This document shows, piece by piece, positions 1-13,338 of a stretch of 64,000 nucleotides of DNA. A program made the position numbers and the translations under genes. Position 1 is the stretch's first letter; every line of letters starts with the position of its first letter. The notes beneath the pieces were generated by a model, which made no database searches, was not told the origin of the DNA, and saw only the letters and a program-made list of their open reading frames with translations. Source of the stretch: Steinernema hermaphroditum (Eukaryota > Nematoda > Chromadorea > Rhabditida > Steinernematidae); the NCBI GenBank assembly GCA_030435675.1, contig CM059624.1:10316769-10380768 (forward strand), read 5' to 3'.

Positions 1-398
1 CCATCGACAGAGAAGCCGTCTCTGCAACATCAATCCCGTACGTCATCATCATCTCCAACGCTTCCACGTCGCCTTCCGCAAGACACTTCCTCGCGATCGC
101 CGGCTCTGCAGCGAGAGTTACTTGGAAGGGACAACAGAAGAAGGGTTAGGTGGGATAAGGAGCGGGCCGGGCGTGATTTTAGGCATCATAAAGAATAAGT
201 AATTGGTTTGCAAAGGAGACATTCTGAGATCTAGAACAATGGATTCGAAACAAACAGAGGTGATAGTGGTACAACTATACGCTTGACCATACCTAAGCGA
301 CTCTATGCAGCTGGCAGAACAGTGGGTGTTTAAAGGTCAGTGGACACGGCGATCGGGTGAGTTAGAAAAACGCGATCAAAGTACTCACCGATAAGCAT
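1..398 (-). CDS. 5' end of an ankyrin-like protein gene (partial)
   Basis: Only the start of this gene lies in the window; it continues past base 1. A tiny first exon (398-389) carries ATG and three codons (Met-Leu-Ile) and ends at a good GTGAGT donor. The second exon (105-1) begins after a CTGCAG acceptor. The phases match, and the joined reading frame has no stop. The residues ARKCLAEGDVEALEMMMTYG resemble one ankyrin repeat (GD-x-EAL plus a 'YG-x-DV' turn). The family is inferred from this one repeat-like stretch, so the call is tentative. Nothing else about its function can be seen. Confidence 0.4.
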
Positions 399-3300
399 TT
401 TGGCGTCTTGTTCGATCTTCGAGGCAGTTGGCGTCGTCGATGGGACCGAAGTGTGTCGAGTGGCGTCCTGAAACATTACGTACGGAGTGAGTGGCCGGGC
501 CAAGAAGGGCCGCGCTTAAATGGGGTCGCGCGGAACTCGGAGACCCATCTGCGTGATTACGGTCGTAAAAGTCAAAGTCGAAAAACACGGCGATAAACAG
601 AGGAAATCCGACGTGCCACGGGAAGCGGAGTCTCGAGGGGAGATCTTCTCTAATTGGCATCAATTCGATCGTCACGGTCGAGCGGAGACACGCCGGAATC
701 GCGACCAATCAACGTGGAGAGCATCGTGGAGTTCGGTAAAGTGGATTAAACGATGCACTTCGGACGATGTTCTTTTGAACTTTGTGAGGTGTGCGGGGAG
801 ATAGGGAAGGGCAGACTGGATTGGAGCAAAGAAAATGAAGCAAAAACAGAGTGTAGGCACTTATCAATAATGACTGTTTTGGTTGTTTCTAGAAATAGGC
901 CTCTGAAAGGAGCTAATCCGGCCAAAACGATTATTTTGCACTTATGTATCTAGTGACCTGAAACCGTTTTGGATCTGACCATTGTCAATTCATGCACTCT
1001 TCTCCATCTTTCAAGTAAAACTGCATATTTCTGTATTCCTAATCACCCTAAACTTTATTTTTTCCCGAATTTCGCGCACTTGTACCGCCTAATCGCAACC
1101 CTCGCACAATCTCCGATCGGATAAATCACAACGCGACACATTCGCTGACCCGATTACAAAGAATGCACAACCTGTAGCATCTGACCACCCTCAGAACCGA
1201 GCTGATAACCATCTGACGGCATCTTCTCCTAATTTTTCGTCCGTTTTCGCGCCTCCTCCTCTCAAGAAACGCCCGCGCACCCAAACTCGTTTTACGGATG
1301 CAGCGCTGGACCACAAAGGGTGTGGGTTGTTGCAGAGATTTGAGTCACTCTCTCTGGCTTCGAGTCCATCTAGCGATCACGGGTTGCGTAAATTAATTTA
1401 GCCGAAAAGGCGACGATCCCCCGGGGGATCGAGTTGCCACCGCCCGATGACGTCAGGTCCATTCGGTGCGCATAACTAAGAGTGGATCTGGGCTGTTTGT
1501 TTTAGTGGAATTCTGGTTCCCAGTAACCAGGAAGTGCAATACAGAGAGTTAATTCATACGATTTCTCGTTTCTTGGCAAAATCCACTCAACAGAACCAAT
1601 TAAACGATACCGGAAAGCAACAGTTCGACGGCAAGATCATCATACTATTGACCGATCGCCTATGACGATGACTAACTCGTGTAGTGATAAAGAATAATCA
1701 CGCCATTTGCGACTTTCCAATCAGGGTCATTTATTTTTATGTGATGACAATGGGCTCCATTGAAGCGTCAACGAAAACGCCAAAATATGATCGACGGTTG
1801 GAAATCGTTCACCCATAGGCAACTTTTTGTACGTGGTTTCGCATATCCTTTCGGTGTTGCTGCAAAATCGAAGTGAATTTTTGCACTTTACACTAAGACT
1901 CGGTCAACTTTGTAACATTTGACTGACTTAGTGGGACTGTAACGGCTATGTGAAGTGTTGACTCTCATGGCCGGATTTATAAAGAAGAGTTATTCCAGAA
2001 TTTCGGGGAATTTTCGGGAAAACGAAGTCAAAACAGCAGTTAACACAACCCTCAGAGCGATTCCTCGAAAAGCGCCCTCCGTGAGCAAGTTGGCGGTTCG
2101 GAACCGGACCGATCAAAATGTGGAGACGCCGCCGTCGCCTCCGACTCGAAGTGACTGTTTTTTGGACTCCACCGGAGCGGTGATAAGCCGCCGTCGCCTA
2201 GAGGGAGTCGGAGGAAGTCGGCGCGGTTGGAACAAAAGTTAAAGTACGCGTGGCGGTGATAAGCGAAGACGGCAGAAGACCGAGGACGGCGAGAGGGAAG
2301 GCGCAGACGCGAAGTGACCTTAATCGCCTTCGGGAGATACGATCGAAGGCGATTGTATCGCGCGGAGGAGGTCGGTCGAACGAGTGACGTTTACGAGGAG
2401 CGAGAGAGACGAACTGTTTCAATGAATCGATGCGCGAAGTGGCCGCGACGACCAAAAAGAGGGCGCGCAAAAAGAGTTCTCCGCGTGAGAACGGAGCGCG
2501 CGAGTCGCCGGAAGTCAAGAAATCACCTTGGATTCGTTTCTTGGGTGCACCGCTGCGGTTAGAGTGGGTCCTGAAAGGATGATGCAGGAGGAAGTGCCTC
2601 AATATGGAGCTATGCTGGTGAGAGAAGGGTTCCTATATGTGAGATGTAATTACACAACAACTACCGTATCCACTTTAGAAAGGAAATAGTCGTCCTCATG
2701 AAGTCAATGGAATAACCCGCGCTAGCCGCCAATATGAACAGAATCGCCCCGTAAAATACCGTATTTCCCAGTCACGACACCTTAGCCCTAAGATGACACT
2801 TACTAAGACCGGATTATACTGGATAAAGCGGCGATCTGCAGCGATAGAGGCCATTCCACAAACAACTGTCATTCTTATCGTAAAAGATTACTTTTTAAAT
2901 ATGTTCAAAGTACACCGACTCGTTGGAAGACTGAAGGTAAGACGTATTCGGCAAACTGTACGGCGATCGGGGCGATCAGTCAACAAAGATCACGTTCTTG
3001 TGATTCCAAAAAGGTTCGCAAGATAAACAAGATGAAACCGAGTCTTTTTCTCTATTAAGTTACGATACGAAGACGAAGAAGCTGATCAAACTAAGGTGTT
3101 CCCTATACGCAGAAACATCCCTTGATTTAAAAAAAACCGCTGGTTGTCTACCGTAGTTCTTGTTTGCCCACTTTACACTTGACGAAAGCCCTTTTTCTTG
3201 CGATCCGTCCTCTTTGTAGCTTGGTTAAGAATTTTGATTTGATTTGAAAAAATGTAAAAAATTGAGCGATAGCTTGATGCATTGTCGCAGATCCTATAAC

Positions 3301-4612
3301 ACTTATGTGAGCTAATAATGAAACGTTACTCAATATTTACCCTTTTTCTTCAAATTCGCTCTAACATACAATTGGTTAAATGCCTTTGTAGGTACCTACT
3401 AGGAGAACCGAGACAATCAGACAAATCCAGATAAATAGCAGTTTTCTTCAGACCACTTAGTAGGCTTAGATCTATTTAAGATCTCTTCGAGTGCCTGGAA
3501 CTGAAGAAGCTGGTGGTTATAAAGCCCAAATAAGAGAAGGATAAACTCAAATTTCAGAAATAATCAACTATCTTTTGTGACCTTTTTGGGGAAGCGTCTT
3601 CTAGGAAGTAGGGCAACCATTTGGATCTGGGTTTGGATCAAGGATCTCATTAGGGGTTCACGCTGTCCATTGTCCATTTATTATATTTCTGCAAAACTTG
3701 CAAAGTACCCACAGCAATCTTGCAATCTTTGACCCAGGAGAGCAAACCTGATGAGAGGATGACGCGAGTGCGTAACAAGTTGCACCAGAGAGCGCCGAAG
3801 GGTTCGGGAAGGCCGCGGCGACTTGGGAACGGAGCTGGAGACTTCTTCTTCGTCTCCGGCGACGAGATCGAAGGCGGACGATAACCGGGCAGAGCACTTC
3901 GTCGCGGAATGTTAGCCGCGCGGAGAGAGATTCCGACGCGGAGATAAGCTAGCGTTGGATGTTATTTATTGTTGGAACTGGAGACGAACTGTGCGGGAAA
4001 CCAGCCGAAGCGTCGAGAAGCCGCCGGAGGGCGGAATCAGGGAACGAGTGGCGTGATGGAGCCCGGGTGGCGCTGAGGGTCAGCGCTGTGAGCGACATGA
4101 GTTGACCCCTTATCGGGTGACTTTTTACTGATTATAGCGGAGTTGTAGTTGCCGGAGGGACGTGACGCCTCGCGACTGTTTTTCGCTTTATGGCATTCTG
4201 GATTGCCTATCAGCCGAGGAGAAAGGTTCAGTTTTCGGAATCTCACGAAATTTGTGGAAAGGTCGGAGATGTTCGTGGTCAGAAGCGAAGTGATCAAGAA
4301 CTTCCTTGGACTATAGACCTTCATACGTTTGAGCCCTTGTGGATGCAGGTGAGAAGATCGAGGAGTTTCGTGTGTGTTTTCGGCTTGTCCGCTTTGATGG
4401 ATCACGCATACAGTGAGATCAGTTAAGGAAGTGGAATGTGGGAAGATAAAAACAGAGTTTGACTGCGAGCGGTGATTACTCAGCTTTCTTATCAGCTGTG
4501 TTCACGTGAATTCGAACGCGGGGCTATTTCTGCAACAAGCTTGATGATGGTGTGCCAGTGGGTGCCGTAAATGCCCATAAATACACATAGATTTTGGTTT
4601 CAGATCTTGTGG
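399..4612. other. Gene-poor stretch, probably upstream/regulatory
   Basis: No open frame here shows recognisable protein features or a consistent exon chain. Bases 1955-2600 and 3770-4070 are GC-richer with scattered TGATAA/TTATCA GATA-type sites, but open frames occur on both strands there and none is convincing. Confidence 0.4.
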
Positions 4613-4850
4613 GTCCTTCGCCATTTGAATAAACGAATCCGGAGAAGGCGAAGACCACAATGAGTGAAGTATAAGTCAGAGCTGTATGAGCGTCTGTATT
4701 AGTAGCTTGTTGTCACTAACTATTTTTTTGGTGTCCTTTGGCATTTGAATACACAAATCCGAAGAAGGTGAAGACCAGTATAAGCTGTAGGTACATTTGG
4801 ATTAGTAAGCAGCTTGTTGTTATTATAACTTCTGTAACTTTTTTTTATTT
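4613..4850. repeat. Imperfect tandem duplication, about 118 bp, two units
   Basis: Unit 1 (about 4613-4730) and unit 2 (about 4731-4850) share in the same order the landmarks CATTTGAAT, AATCC-GAAGAAGG-like, GAAGACCA, ATTAGTA and GCTTGTTGTTA, each followed by a T run. Many substitutions show the duplication is old. Confidence 0.6.
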
Positions 4851-6412
4851 CATGGAATTTTTAAAATATTTTCACAGAGGTGTCCTGCGATACTCGGAGT
4901 TTTGCATCTCTTTTGCTCCCGCCGTTATCCTCTGTTTTTGCGTTTTGTTTAGCTTTTGAGAGCACCGAGATCTGTGCGAACGCCGTAGGAAATGTACACA
5001 GTCTGGTGCAAAATGTGCCCGATCGGAAACGACAGAACCACAAATACTCTCACTCTCCACTCTCCTGTCGAGCAAACGAGGCGACCTCGCCGCGACGAAC
5101 CCCTCGACCTTCGGAGACCACGTGTGTTCCTCGAGTTCGCCAAATCTGCGGAAGGTTCACGTGAACGCGGAGATCCGTCGGGTACTTTGTTCGGAGTCAC
5201 ATGCGGCCAAAGTGATCGATCGGAGGCGACTGCGCCTCGATAAGATCTCTCCTCGATTGTTTGCTCCGCGTTTTTGGAAACCGAATACACAATGACCTTG
5301 AGGTCGTGCGGCAGAGGACCTCGGAGGAGCTGCGAGTGGAGGTGACGCGGGGAAACCAACAATCTGCATGCAAATTCGATGTTTGTCTTCGCTTATCACT
5401 GGAGTTGTTGTGATGGAAGTGGTATGTCGAGTAGTGGTGTGATGTTTCCAGATCGGACGTTTTCGAGTAACGACAAATGCGCTTTGGAAACGCCGAAGAA
5501 GGTGGTCGTGATAAGGGAGAAGTTCATCTTTGGGGGAGAGAAGTTGTTCTTTCGATTCAGAAAGACGATCGTGACACTTATCTATGAAAACCGCACTTTC
5601 TGGCAATAGAGTATAAGCAGATTACACCAGTAGAATCACAGGTTTGTGTGAGGGGAAGGTTTAAAGTCTAGTTAAAGTTTAAAGTTAAAGTAAAGAACTT
5701 CGTGCCAGATCCAAACGAGCTGATGCACTGTTGATTAACCATACATTATTAAGTTTAGTTTCTCATTTGTATTCTGAATTTATTTTGTCTGGACGGTCCT
5801 CGACATCCCGAGATGCTGTAAGAGCTTCCCATAGAGTCCAGTGTGTGATAGATGACAAATCCTATTAACCATTGTCGATGGCACCAATTTTTATGTTTGT
5901 GAGAGAAAAATGTGAAATGACCCAAAAAGACCGTCCCACAGTGCCTTGTTTGCCCGTAGCCCACTATTTTAAGCTCTCCTTCGCAATGGTAGATAGGGGA
6001 AATAGAAGTTTTGAGAAGACTACATATTGGTTGAAGTGTTCAGTAATATACGTGGTATCTTCAGAAACACGCCACTGCAAGTGATCAATGCAGGAGAAGG
6101 TACTGATAGCACGGGTGTAACACAAATTCATAACCATTTGTGTCGGTTTGATGTCACACTTCGATTCATGTAGCCTGCATTCAGGGATCAGCCGGCGAGA
6201 GTTGCATATTTCTTCGCAGATTGGGTCCCTTTTCCAGGATTCCCCTAGCAACTCTTCGCTGAGTCTTTAGTTTACACCCATTCTGGCAACAACAGTCTAC
6301 TCAGCCCTTCTTTGTTACACCCTATCATCGATAAGGAACAAAGGCAACAAAACAAAAGTGCAAGTTGGAAAGCTTTTATATACAAACAGGTCGGATGAAT
6401 GTACAAGAACCC
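4851..6412. other. No gene recognised
   Basis: Open frames here (for example 5157-5606 on the minus strand) have no recognisable motif and no convincing splice partners. The stretch lies 3' of the P450 gene. Bases 4990-5550 are rich in CpG and might be a promoter or 5' UTR for something not recognised. Confidence 0.3.
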
Positions 6413-9400
6413 TCAAAAACGGGGCTCAATTCGGATGGGGAATCCTTTGCTCGGCTTCAGGATAAGTTCTGGAAGACCGCGATTCTCCAACTCGCTGAGT
6501 GTCGAGATGACTCGGTACTTTCTGAAGAGCTTCGATAAGAGAATCTTCTGTTCCATCATGGCGAACTTCTGGCCGATGCAGTTCCTGGGTCCCGCCGAGA
6601 AGGGCAGGAAACTGTAGGGACTCCGTTTGCTGATTTGGTCGAGGGTGAAACGCTCGGGGTCGAAGATGTCAGGGTTGGGATAGAACTAAACGATCGGTCA
6701 GAGGAGACCATAGAACGTCTCAGGTCACCCTAGGGTCCCTCTGAGTGGCGAATGGCGCCACCATGACGGTTACTCCAGCAGGGATCTCATAGCCGTTGAG
6801 GATGGTGTCTTCGGTGATCCGTCGGCCGATCATCGGAACGGTGGGGAGGATCCGGATGGTCTCTTTCATGCATTGCTCCAGATACTTCATCTTGTTGAGG
6901 TCCTCCATGGTGACGTCCCGGTCTTCGCCTTCTGGAATGGGCAAGCTTTGGGAATCAAGCAACACTTCACTTACTGAAGATCTCGTCCAGCTCCAGATAT
7001 AGTTTCTCCTGAATGTCGGGCATCTGTCCCATCGTCTGGACGAAGAATCCCATGGTGCTGGAGACGGTGTCGTGCCCCTCGAACATGAAGGTGTCTACCT
7101 CCTCTCTGATGTCCTTGTCGCTGAGCTTGTTCTCCTCCTGCATCTCCAGAAGCAGGTCCAGAAAGGCGAGCTTTCTCTTCCCGCCGCTCTCCTCGTAGTT
7201 GTAGTTCTCCTTGTCTTCTTGGAGACGTTTCTTCCTTTCGACGATCACCTGAACTTCTTATCGTCTAGATGCCATAAATAGGACCGTTCTACCCTGTTGC
7301 TCATCCCCTCGATCATCTTCAAACACTCGTCGAACTCGTGGCCCATCCCCGTAGCGTACCAAATAGGTTTCAGCTTCAGCCAGGGGAACCTCATCTGGTG
7401 CCAGATGAGTTCACTGAGCCGCCGGACCGCGTGGACGTAGTCCTCGTTCTCTCCCAGCTGCGAATTTATGTTCACTCCCATGGCCGTTTCAGAGATGATG
7501 TCCAGGGCGACCAGTTTGATGTAGGTGTAGAAGTCGAACTTGCGACCGTCTTCGTGCTTCTCCAGGCACTGCAGCATCACCTGAAGAGCAAGCTATGGCC
7601 TCGGCTTGTGGTGTGAGCCTACATCGGTCTGCCTGTTGAAGATCGGGATGAAATTCTGGAGAATCGAGAAGTGGAAGGTGGGAGTGAGGATCTTCCGTCT
7701 TTGGTACCATTTGTCCCCAGTGCTGAAACATTACAGGCAATCAACGAAATCGCCGATTTTGTAGTCTGCCGCCGTGGCGCTGTTCTCTGAACGCTCCCTC
7801 GATTTCTCGCTGCAAACGTGCGGTCCGTGGGGTCGGCGATGTTTAGAGGCTCGCTGATGGGTGTCACTTTCGCAATTAGTCTTTTGGTCTCGTTGCCATC
7901 AAGGAATCGATTTTTAGATGCAACATGACGTTTATATATTTAGAACACTATTGACAATTTCTTAAGATCTCCTTAAAATGTCACTGGACGCTGGATGTGA
8001 TGGATAGAAGGTGGCCGTTTATAAACAGTAATATTGGTGGAACGAAGTTCGCAAAAACCAGTTTATCATGTTAATCTTTCGGATAGTGGCGTCACACCAT
8101 TCAAAATAGTCGTCGGTGCGGGTGGTGTGGACGTCGGGATTGCAGAGCATCTTCGGCATGACCGCACGGGGAAGTTGGGAGCGTGAAAAGTGAAAAGGCA
8201 CAAAAATACACAAAAATTGGACCTTCTTTGCTCAAGTTTGATTTAAAAGGCGATAGAAATTAATTTCCTGTCAGCTTTTTCGAAGGGTGAACAATTTTCC
8301 AATGCGATCAGGTAATAAACAAACATTTCACACTGAAAAGAATCAATTTTTTATTTTAAATTTATTTTAAATTTTCATTTCCCTTGATCTGCTCTGACCT
8401 ATTTGGTGTATTTTCCGCAGATTTTGAGGCACTTTTGAAAGGCACATTTCCAGTGGAAACATAACCTTCAATCCCCAGAAAATGTCTTTTGCGGAGAATT
8501 TCTTCGCACGTCCGGCGCTTCAATAATAATTTAAAATTTAAATTAAATGGTTCGCAAGTCAGTTTAATTAGATAAGGATACCCCACACATCTAAAATTAG
8601 CAATTACGACCAGTATCAACCAGTGTTAAGCAATTAGGAACATGAACATCTAAAGCGGAAAGCCTACGGTTTTTTTCGGATTCTATCCTAATCTTAATAA
8701 ATTGAAAAAAATAAAAAAGTAAAATTGATCATCTTTCATCCATCAGCGACGCCCGTGCAATCTAGTGGGATTACTGCGTTCTGCTCAAAATTCGTCTGCT
8801 CCACTGAAGTAACAATAGAACCAGGGACTACGGTGTAATATTTGAATTTCTTGTGCACCTATGAGACTTAGCGTAGTACCATTGGACATAAATGATGTAA
8901 AATGGAACAAACGATAAAATCGACGAAAGACGATACCGACTGCCTTCCGAAAGTGTCCCATACGCAAAAGATAAAAGAAATAATAAATGAAAACGATCCG
9001 TGCTGAGGAAAGAGCTTGTTTGGATCTAACTGGATATGGCTTATTTTTATTTAAAGCTTTCGATAAGACTCTCAATATACGTGTTTCGTACAACTAAGCA
9101 ACACACAACTCCCGGATAGTTCCCGATCGCAAATTAAACTCAATTTTTGTGTCCAAATATGAAACTTTTCGATTAAAATTTGTTAATTCTGAGGTAATAA
9201 ACGACTCTTCCATGGAGACGCCGATTTGTCCATATTCGAAAAATGTGGGCAACTAGTGATATAGCGAGCTACTAACATCCACGATACATAAGTCCCAGTG
9301 TCCCAGTGATATCAAACAGTGTTGCACACTTTCAGTAGTTACAACCTTATCTCCGTTAAAAACCCACCTTGTGAGAAGTCCTTCGCCCAGCCATTTCTTG

Positions 9401-9839
9401 ATGAATCCATATTCGGGAGGCTTCGATATTAAAGTCTGGCTTTCTAGGAGTGTCTAGATGGCGTTTATGATCGCGGGTCCTCACTGCTCCCTTACCTTTA
9501 TGGTCTCAGCCCTGGTCAACATAACGATGGGCACGGGACCGATCCACATCTTGAGGAGGCCGTCGTTCTGTATTCCTTCTGAGAACACTCGGAAGTAGTA
9601 CTCCATCTGATATGTGAACTCTAAACACATCTTGAGTACTTGAGTAATGTTCCTCCCATACTTTCACTGTTAGGAGAGAAGTTGAGGACCGATCCCACAA
9701 TCGGATAAGAGGGCGGACCGGGGATTCTGTTGATTAGTCGAACGAGACGTCGTCGTCTTCGGATGGCATCTACGATGCTTCTTCCGTAGAAGTGGACAAT
9801 GCCGAGGAGGAAAATAACAGCGTAGACTAGAACGTGCAT
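6413..9839 (-). CDS. Cytochrome P450, CYP4 family
   Basis: Membrane-bound haem monooxygenase of the endoplasmic reticulum, CYP4 type, acting on fatty acids or xenobiotics. Exons by splice sites: e1 from 9839 (N-terminal anchor, then the proline hinge [11 protein letters not shown]), e2 to 9496, e3 9453-9368, e4 7722-7623, e5 7580-7293, e6 7248-6975, e7 6931-6729, e8 6685-6413; e3-e8 phases all agree. Visible landmarks: WLGEGLLT and TGDKW (C helix), the I-helix [11 protein letters not shown], the ExxR motif KETIR, and the haem loop [10 protein letters not shown] with its Cys ligand. The gene looks intact except at the e1/e2 junction near 9650, where only a 23-29 nt intron keeps frame. Intron 3 is unusually long (1.65 kb) and holds coding-like islands. 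Confidence 0.88.
7735..8213 (-). other. Coding-like islands inside P450 intron 3
   Basis: On the minus strand, 8213-8090 reads as a frame containing [20 protein letters not shown], with codon choice like the real exons nearby. A second island (about 7867-7735) also stays open ([18 protein letters not shown]). Neither fits the P450, whose exons 3 and 4 join perfectly without them. They could be a nested gene, a dead duplicate exon or chance. No family is recognised. Confidence 0.25.
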
Positions 9840-10547
9840 ACTGGAAGGAAGTGATAGGTTGGAACTGATTCGAATCGTGGTTCAGAGACGATTGGGCGAA
9901 GAGAAGCAGAGCTCGGCGAACGGACGCCTCGACGCGCGCCGAGTGTAAAATATGGAAATGTTCGATGGTCGCTGTCCGGCTGATTACTACAAGTGGGAAT
10001 TCTTTGACCTAGCACGATCTGTGGAATTCTAAGGAACTGGATTCAGTCACGTGTTGGTCAGGGTGGATGGTGGGAGCCGAAAAATTTCTCACCTGTTTCT
10101 GAACCTTTTCATGAAGATTATGTTGATTGTTACTCAAATTAATTCAAAAATATAAAAAAAAATAATGCAATTTCCGCATTGTAGATGCTTACTGCCTAGG
10201 TGAAATCGATTGGCACCTGGTGGCCGCCATTCATCTACTCACTGAAGCCATGTGTTGTCGGCTCTAACTTGTGCTTCGAATTATTTAATGATCGACGGCC
10301 TGCCAACACGGCATCTTAGGCATGTTGCATGTCTTCCTTGAGTGATCGACTGGGGAGTTCTGGACAGATGCATGAGCCTCACAGCTGCAATTAGCAGTTG
10401 GGGAATCCCACATCTGACAAAGAGCTAAAAATTGGACCAAAAACGATTTTTCGGTTCGAATTTTCGATTCGCATTCGAATACGGGTGTTGCCAACAAAGT
10501 GCTGATGATTGTGGCAATGGTGAATATCTTGAGTAAAATCGGTTGTA
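9840..10547. other. P450 upstream region, no gene seen
   Basis: This is the 5' flank of the P450 and should contain its promoter. No clear TATA box or coding exon was recognised. Confidence 0.3.
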
Positions 10548-11270
10548 CGAAGATTCAGCCGCGGAAAATTGAGCCGCGGAAAATTGAGCCGCGAAAATTG
10601 AGCCGGAGAAAATTGAGCCGGAGAAAATTGAGCGGGAGAAAATTGAGCCGCGGAAAACTGAGCCGCGGAATATTCAGCCGTGTACAGATATATTCCCTTA
10701 GTTATTTTATCGTCGTACAGGACCGTCCGGCTTTCATATATTCATCACTGCGTTGTGGTCTGTCCACTATGCAGTCTCCGATGGAAATGTAAGAAGCTAT
10801 CAAGACTATAGGGCTCGCCCTTCGGGCTCGCTTTTAAATCTAAAGGCATAGTCCTAAGCCGGAGCCTAAGCCAAGCCGGAGTTTGCCTAAGCCGAGCCGG
10901 AGTTTGCCTAAGCCTAAGCTGGTACTTGCCTAAGCCATTATGACTGCAGGGCTCGCCTTTCGGGCGTGCTTTACATCTATAGGCATAAACCTAATCTAAG
11001 CTTGGAAGTTAGGCCTAGCTTTAAAAATGAATATATGAATCGCTTGGCTTGTTCACATCCTAAATTCTAACTTTACTTTGCAGGAATTCTTACTACTGTG
11101 ACAGAGAGTGCGGCACGCAATGCGGCTGAATATTCCGCGGCTGAGTTTTCCGCGGCTCAATCTTCCGCGGCTCAGTTTTCCGCGGCTCAATTTTCTCCCG
11201 CTCAATTTTCTCCGGCTCAATTTTCGCGGCTGAATTTTCCGCGGCTCAATTTTCCGCGGCTGAATCTTCG
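10548..11270. mobile_element. Foldback (MITE-like) element with tandem-repeat arms
   Basis: The left arm (10548-10680) is a run of 14-15 bp units of the form AAAATTGAGCCGCGG. The right arm (11122-11270) is its reverse complement, with variant units in mirrored order. The outermost TIR begins CGAAGATTCAGCCGCGG on both sides. The core holds two diverged direct copies of about 38 bp (10811-10849 and 10949-10986, each starting GGGCTCGCC) and repeated 'CCTAAGCC' words. No transposase is present, and I could not identify a target-site duplication. The repetitive open frames in the arms are a by-product of the repeat period. Confidence 0.8.
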
Positions 11271-13338
11271 CATCACCGTAAAATCTAGATGAAGTGTCTC
11301 GCAAAAGTGACTGAACCCAATAGATGACCAGTGAAGTGTTATTATTGACAACAATATGAGTGTAATGAGTGTTTTAAACAACAGCGTCATTCTACGTCTG
11401 TTTGCCAAATGATCCACGTGGAAGGCAGCATTTTACATCAGATAATACAGAACTATAACTGCAAATTTAAAGTTCCCTTTTAAAAAATGTCCATTCTCAA
11501 ATAGCATTTTACATCACGTTGTACAGAATTATTACTATCAATTGGAAGTTCCCTCTTGAATATAACCAAAGCCTTTTGGACCTATGTGACACTCAGCACT
11601 CGAAAATAGAGCCAAGAATAAATCATAAAATAAAAAATAATAAGATATCCAAAACGAAACAACTAAGAAGGCAAACAAGGAACTGATCTGATAACAGTGA
11701 ATTTATTTGGATGGACCCGCATTTAGAGAGCTACAGAGAACATTTGCGAACTACAGAACGGGAAATATAGTAAGTGTAATCACGAATAGCATCTTGCCCT
11801 TAGTGTTATTGTTTGTGAAAAATGCACGCATAATCACGGAGTTACCACACAGATCGATCTCTCCGTCAACACGTACATGGGAGTTTCTGCGAACTTGTTT
11901 GGCTCAGAGACGCGTTCGGTAGCCGGCTCACTGGTGTCACCAAATGAGTCGTTGATTGATAGCGCTAATCTTCGAAGGCGGACCGCAGAGCGAAATTTTT
12001 AATCTCATTAGAGTGCATATTTCTGCCTCGAAAACCTGAATTCGGGGGATGTCTTATGATGAGGCCACGCAGGGCCGATTTAGAATCTTTTTACTCCATA
12101 GATTCTATGGGATCTTATAAATAAAGTATTTTTCCCGTTTATACATGGTGTAATAGAGACTCTAACGAATCGATGTCACTAAATAAACTTCCAAACACCG
12201 AGGTTCACTACAATCATCACACCCAGAAGTCACGTCCTAGCCGAGACAAACACGGTGACACAGAGCTCGTCGCTGGAATCAGGCAGCGAAGCGCGGAAGA
12301 ATTTCGACATTCGGCGAACCGATCGGAAAAGACTTTCGCCTTCGGCCACTTTCGTATTTTGTGTTTATTAGGGGCGAACTCCGCTTTTCAGCTGATCTGC
12401 GTGATTCGAAGGCAACGAAACCTGTTTGCGCTCCTCTCAGCCGAGACAACAACACAGACGATTAATGTTTCAAATAGAGAAGTGAGAAGCCCAGTTGTTT
12501 TTAGTGGACGAAGGGCACGTTTCCTACTGGAAGGGAGTATGTCAACGCTATTGTCATGAATGTTTTAAATGTTTCAATTAGTTTGTTTTTTTTTGCAGAA
12601 AATAGGGGGCCATTCCATCCTTTATCGTATAAAGTCGCGCAACCTGAAAAAAAAATGAGTAGAACAGTCACTAGTAAATCTTGCGTCACTGAAAATGTGT
12701 AGTCAAAGTCACTTAATTATCTCTCTAGACACTTTTGTATGCCTACAGCTTGACCTTGGAATACAGAGAAGAACAAGGGCATATGACATTTACAAATTGA
12801 CCCATCAATTGCTCTATTGGAAAATTTTGACGTTTTCTTTCGAAGCTATGCTTGGTCAAAGCCACTTAATTTTGGCGCTTCATTCCTCCAACTCCGAAGT
12901 CCACGTCGACAGCTACTGGAATTATGCTTCCCACTTCCCAAAAACAAGAACCCGTATCTTCGATCACTTCCTCCCACAGAATTCGTCCATGGAATAAAGA
13001 ATTAAATCCATGGGCCAGAACGTCAACCCGTACCATACACCGACAGCTCTCTCCTTTCTCTTCAATTTCCAGAATGAAAGGGTCCTTTCTTCAAACTATC
13101 CAGAAGGTTAGAAACGTAGCTTAGAAGCTTCTAGCTTGAAAACTTTTGACGTTTTCATTCGAAATCTTCTTGCAACCAGAACTCAGCGTCGATAGATGCT
13201 CGAATACGCTTACACGCTTTCCACTTCGCCCGCTGTTCCATGCTGTTGAACATCCAACGGATACAGCTCTTCGCCTACTTCACCCACGGAAGTCGCCTGA
13301 CATCGCTGTTCCCCACTCTGCATATATACAGATATCTC
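11271..13338. other. No gene recognised
   Basis: Frames here (for example 12173-12559 plus) lack motifs and splice partners. Bases 12820-12960 and 13140-13240 share loose similarity (TTTTGACGTTTTC..TTTCGAA..., later CTTCCCAC/CTTTCCAC), suggesting an old local duplication. Confidence 0.3.

Noticed and set aside
2198..2602. Long minus-strand frame as a gene
   Set aside because: Basic/serine-rich with no motif, in a GC-rich stretch where several frames are open.
10499..11304. Lys/Arg/Ser repeat proteins encoded across the foldback arms
   Set aside because: The repeating residues are forced by the 15-bp repeat period and appear on both strands.
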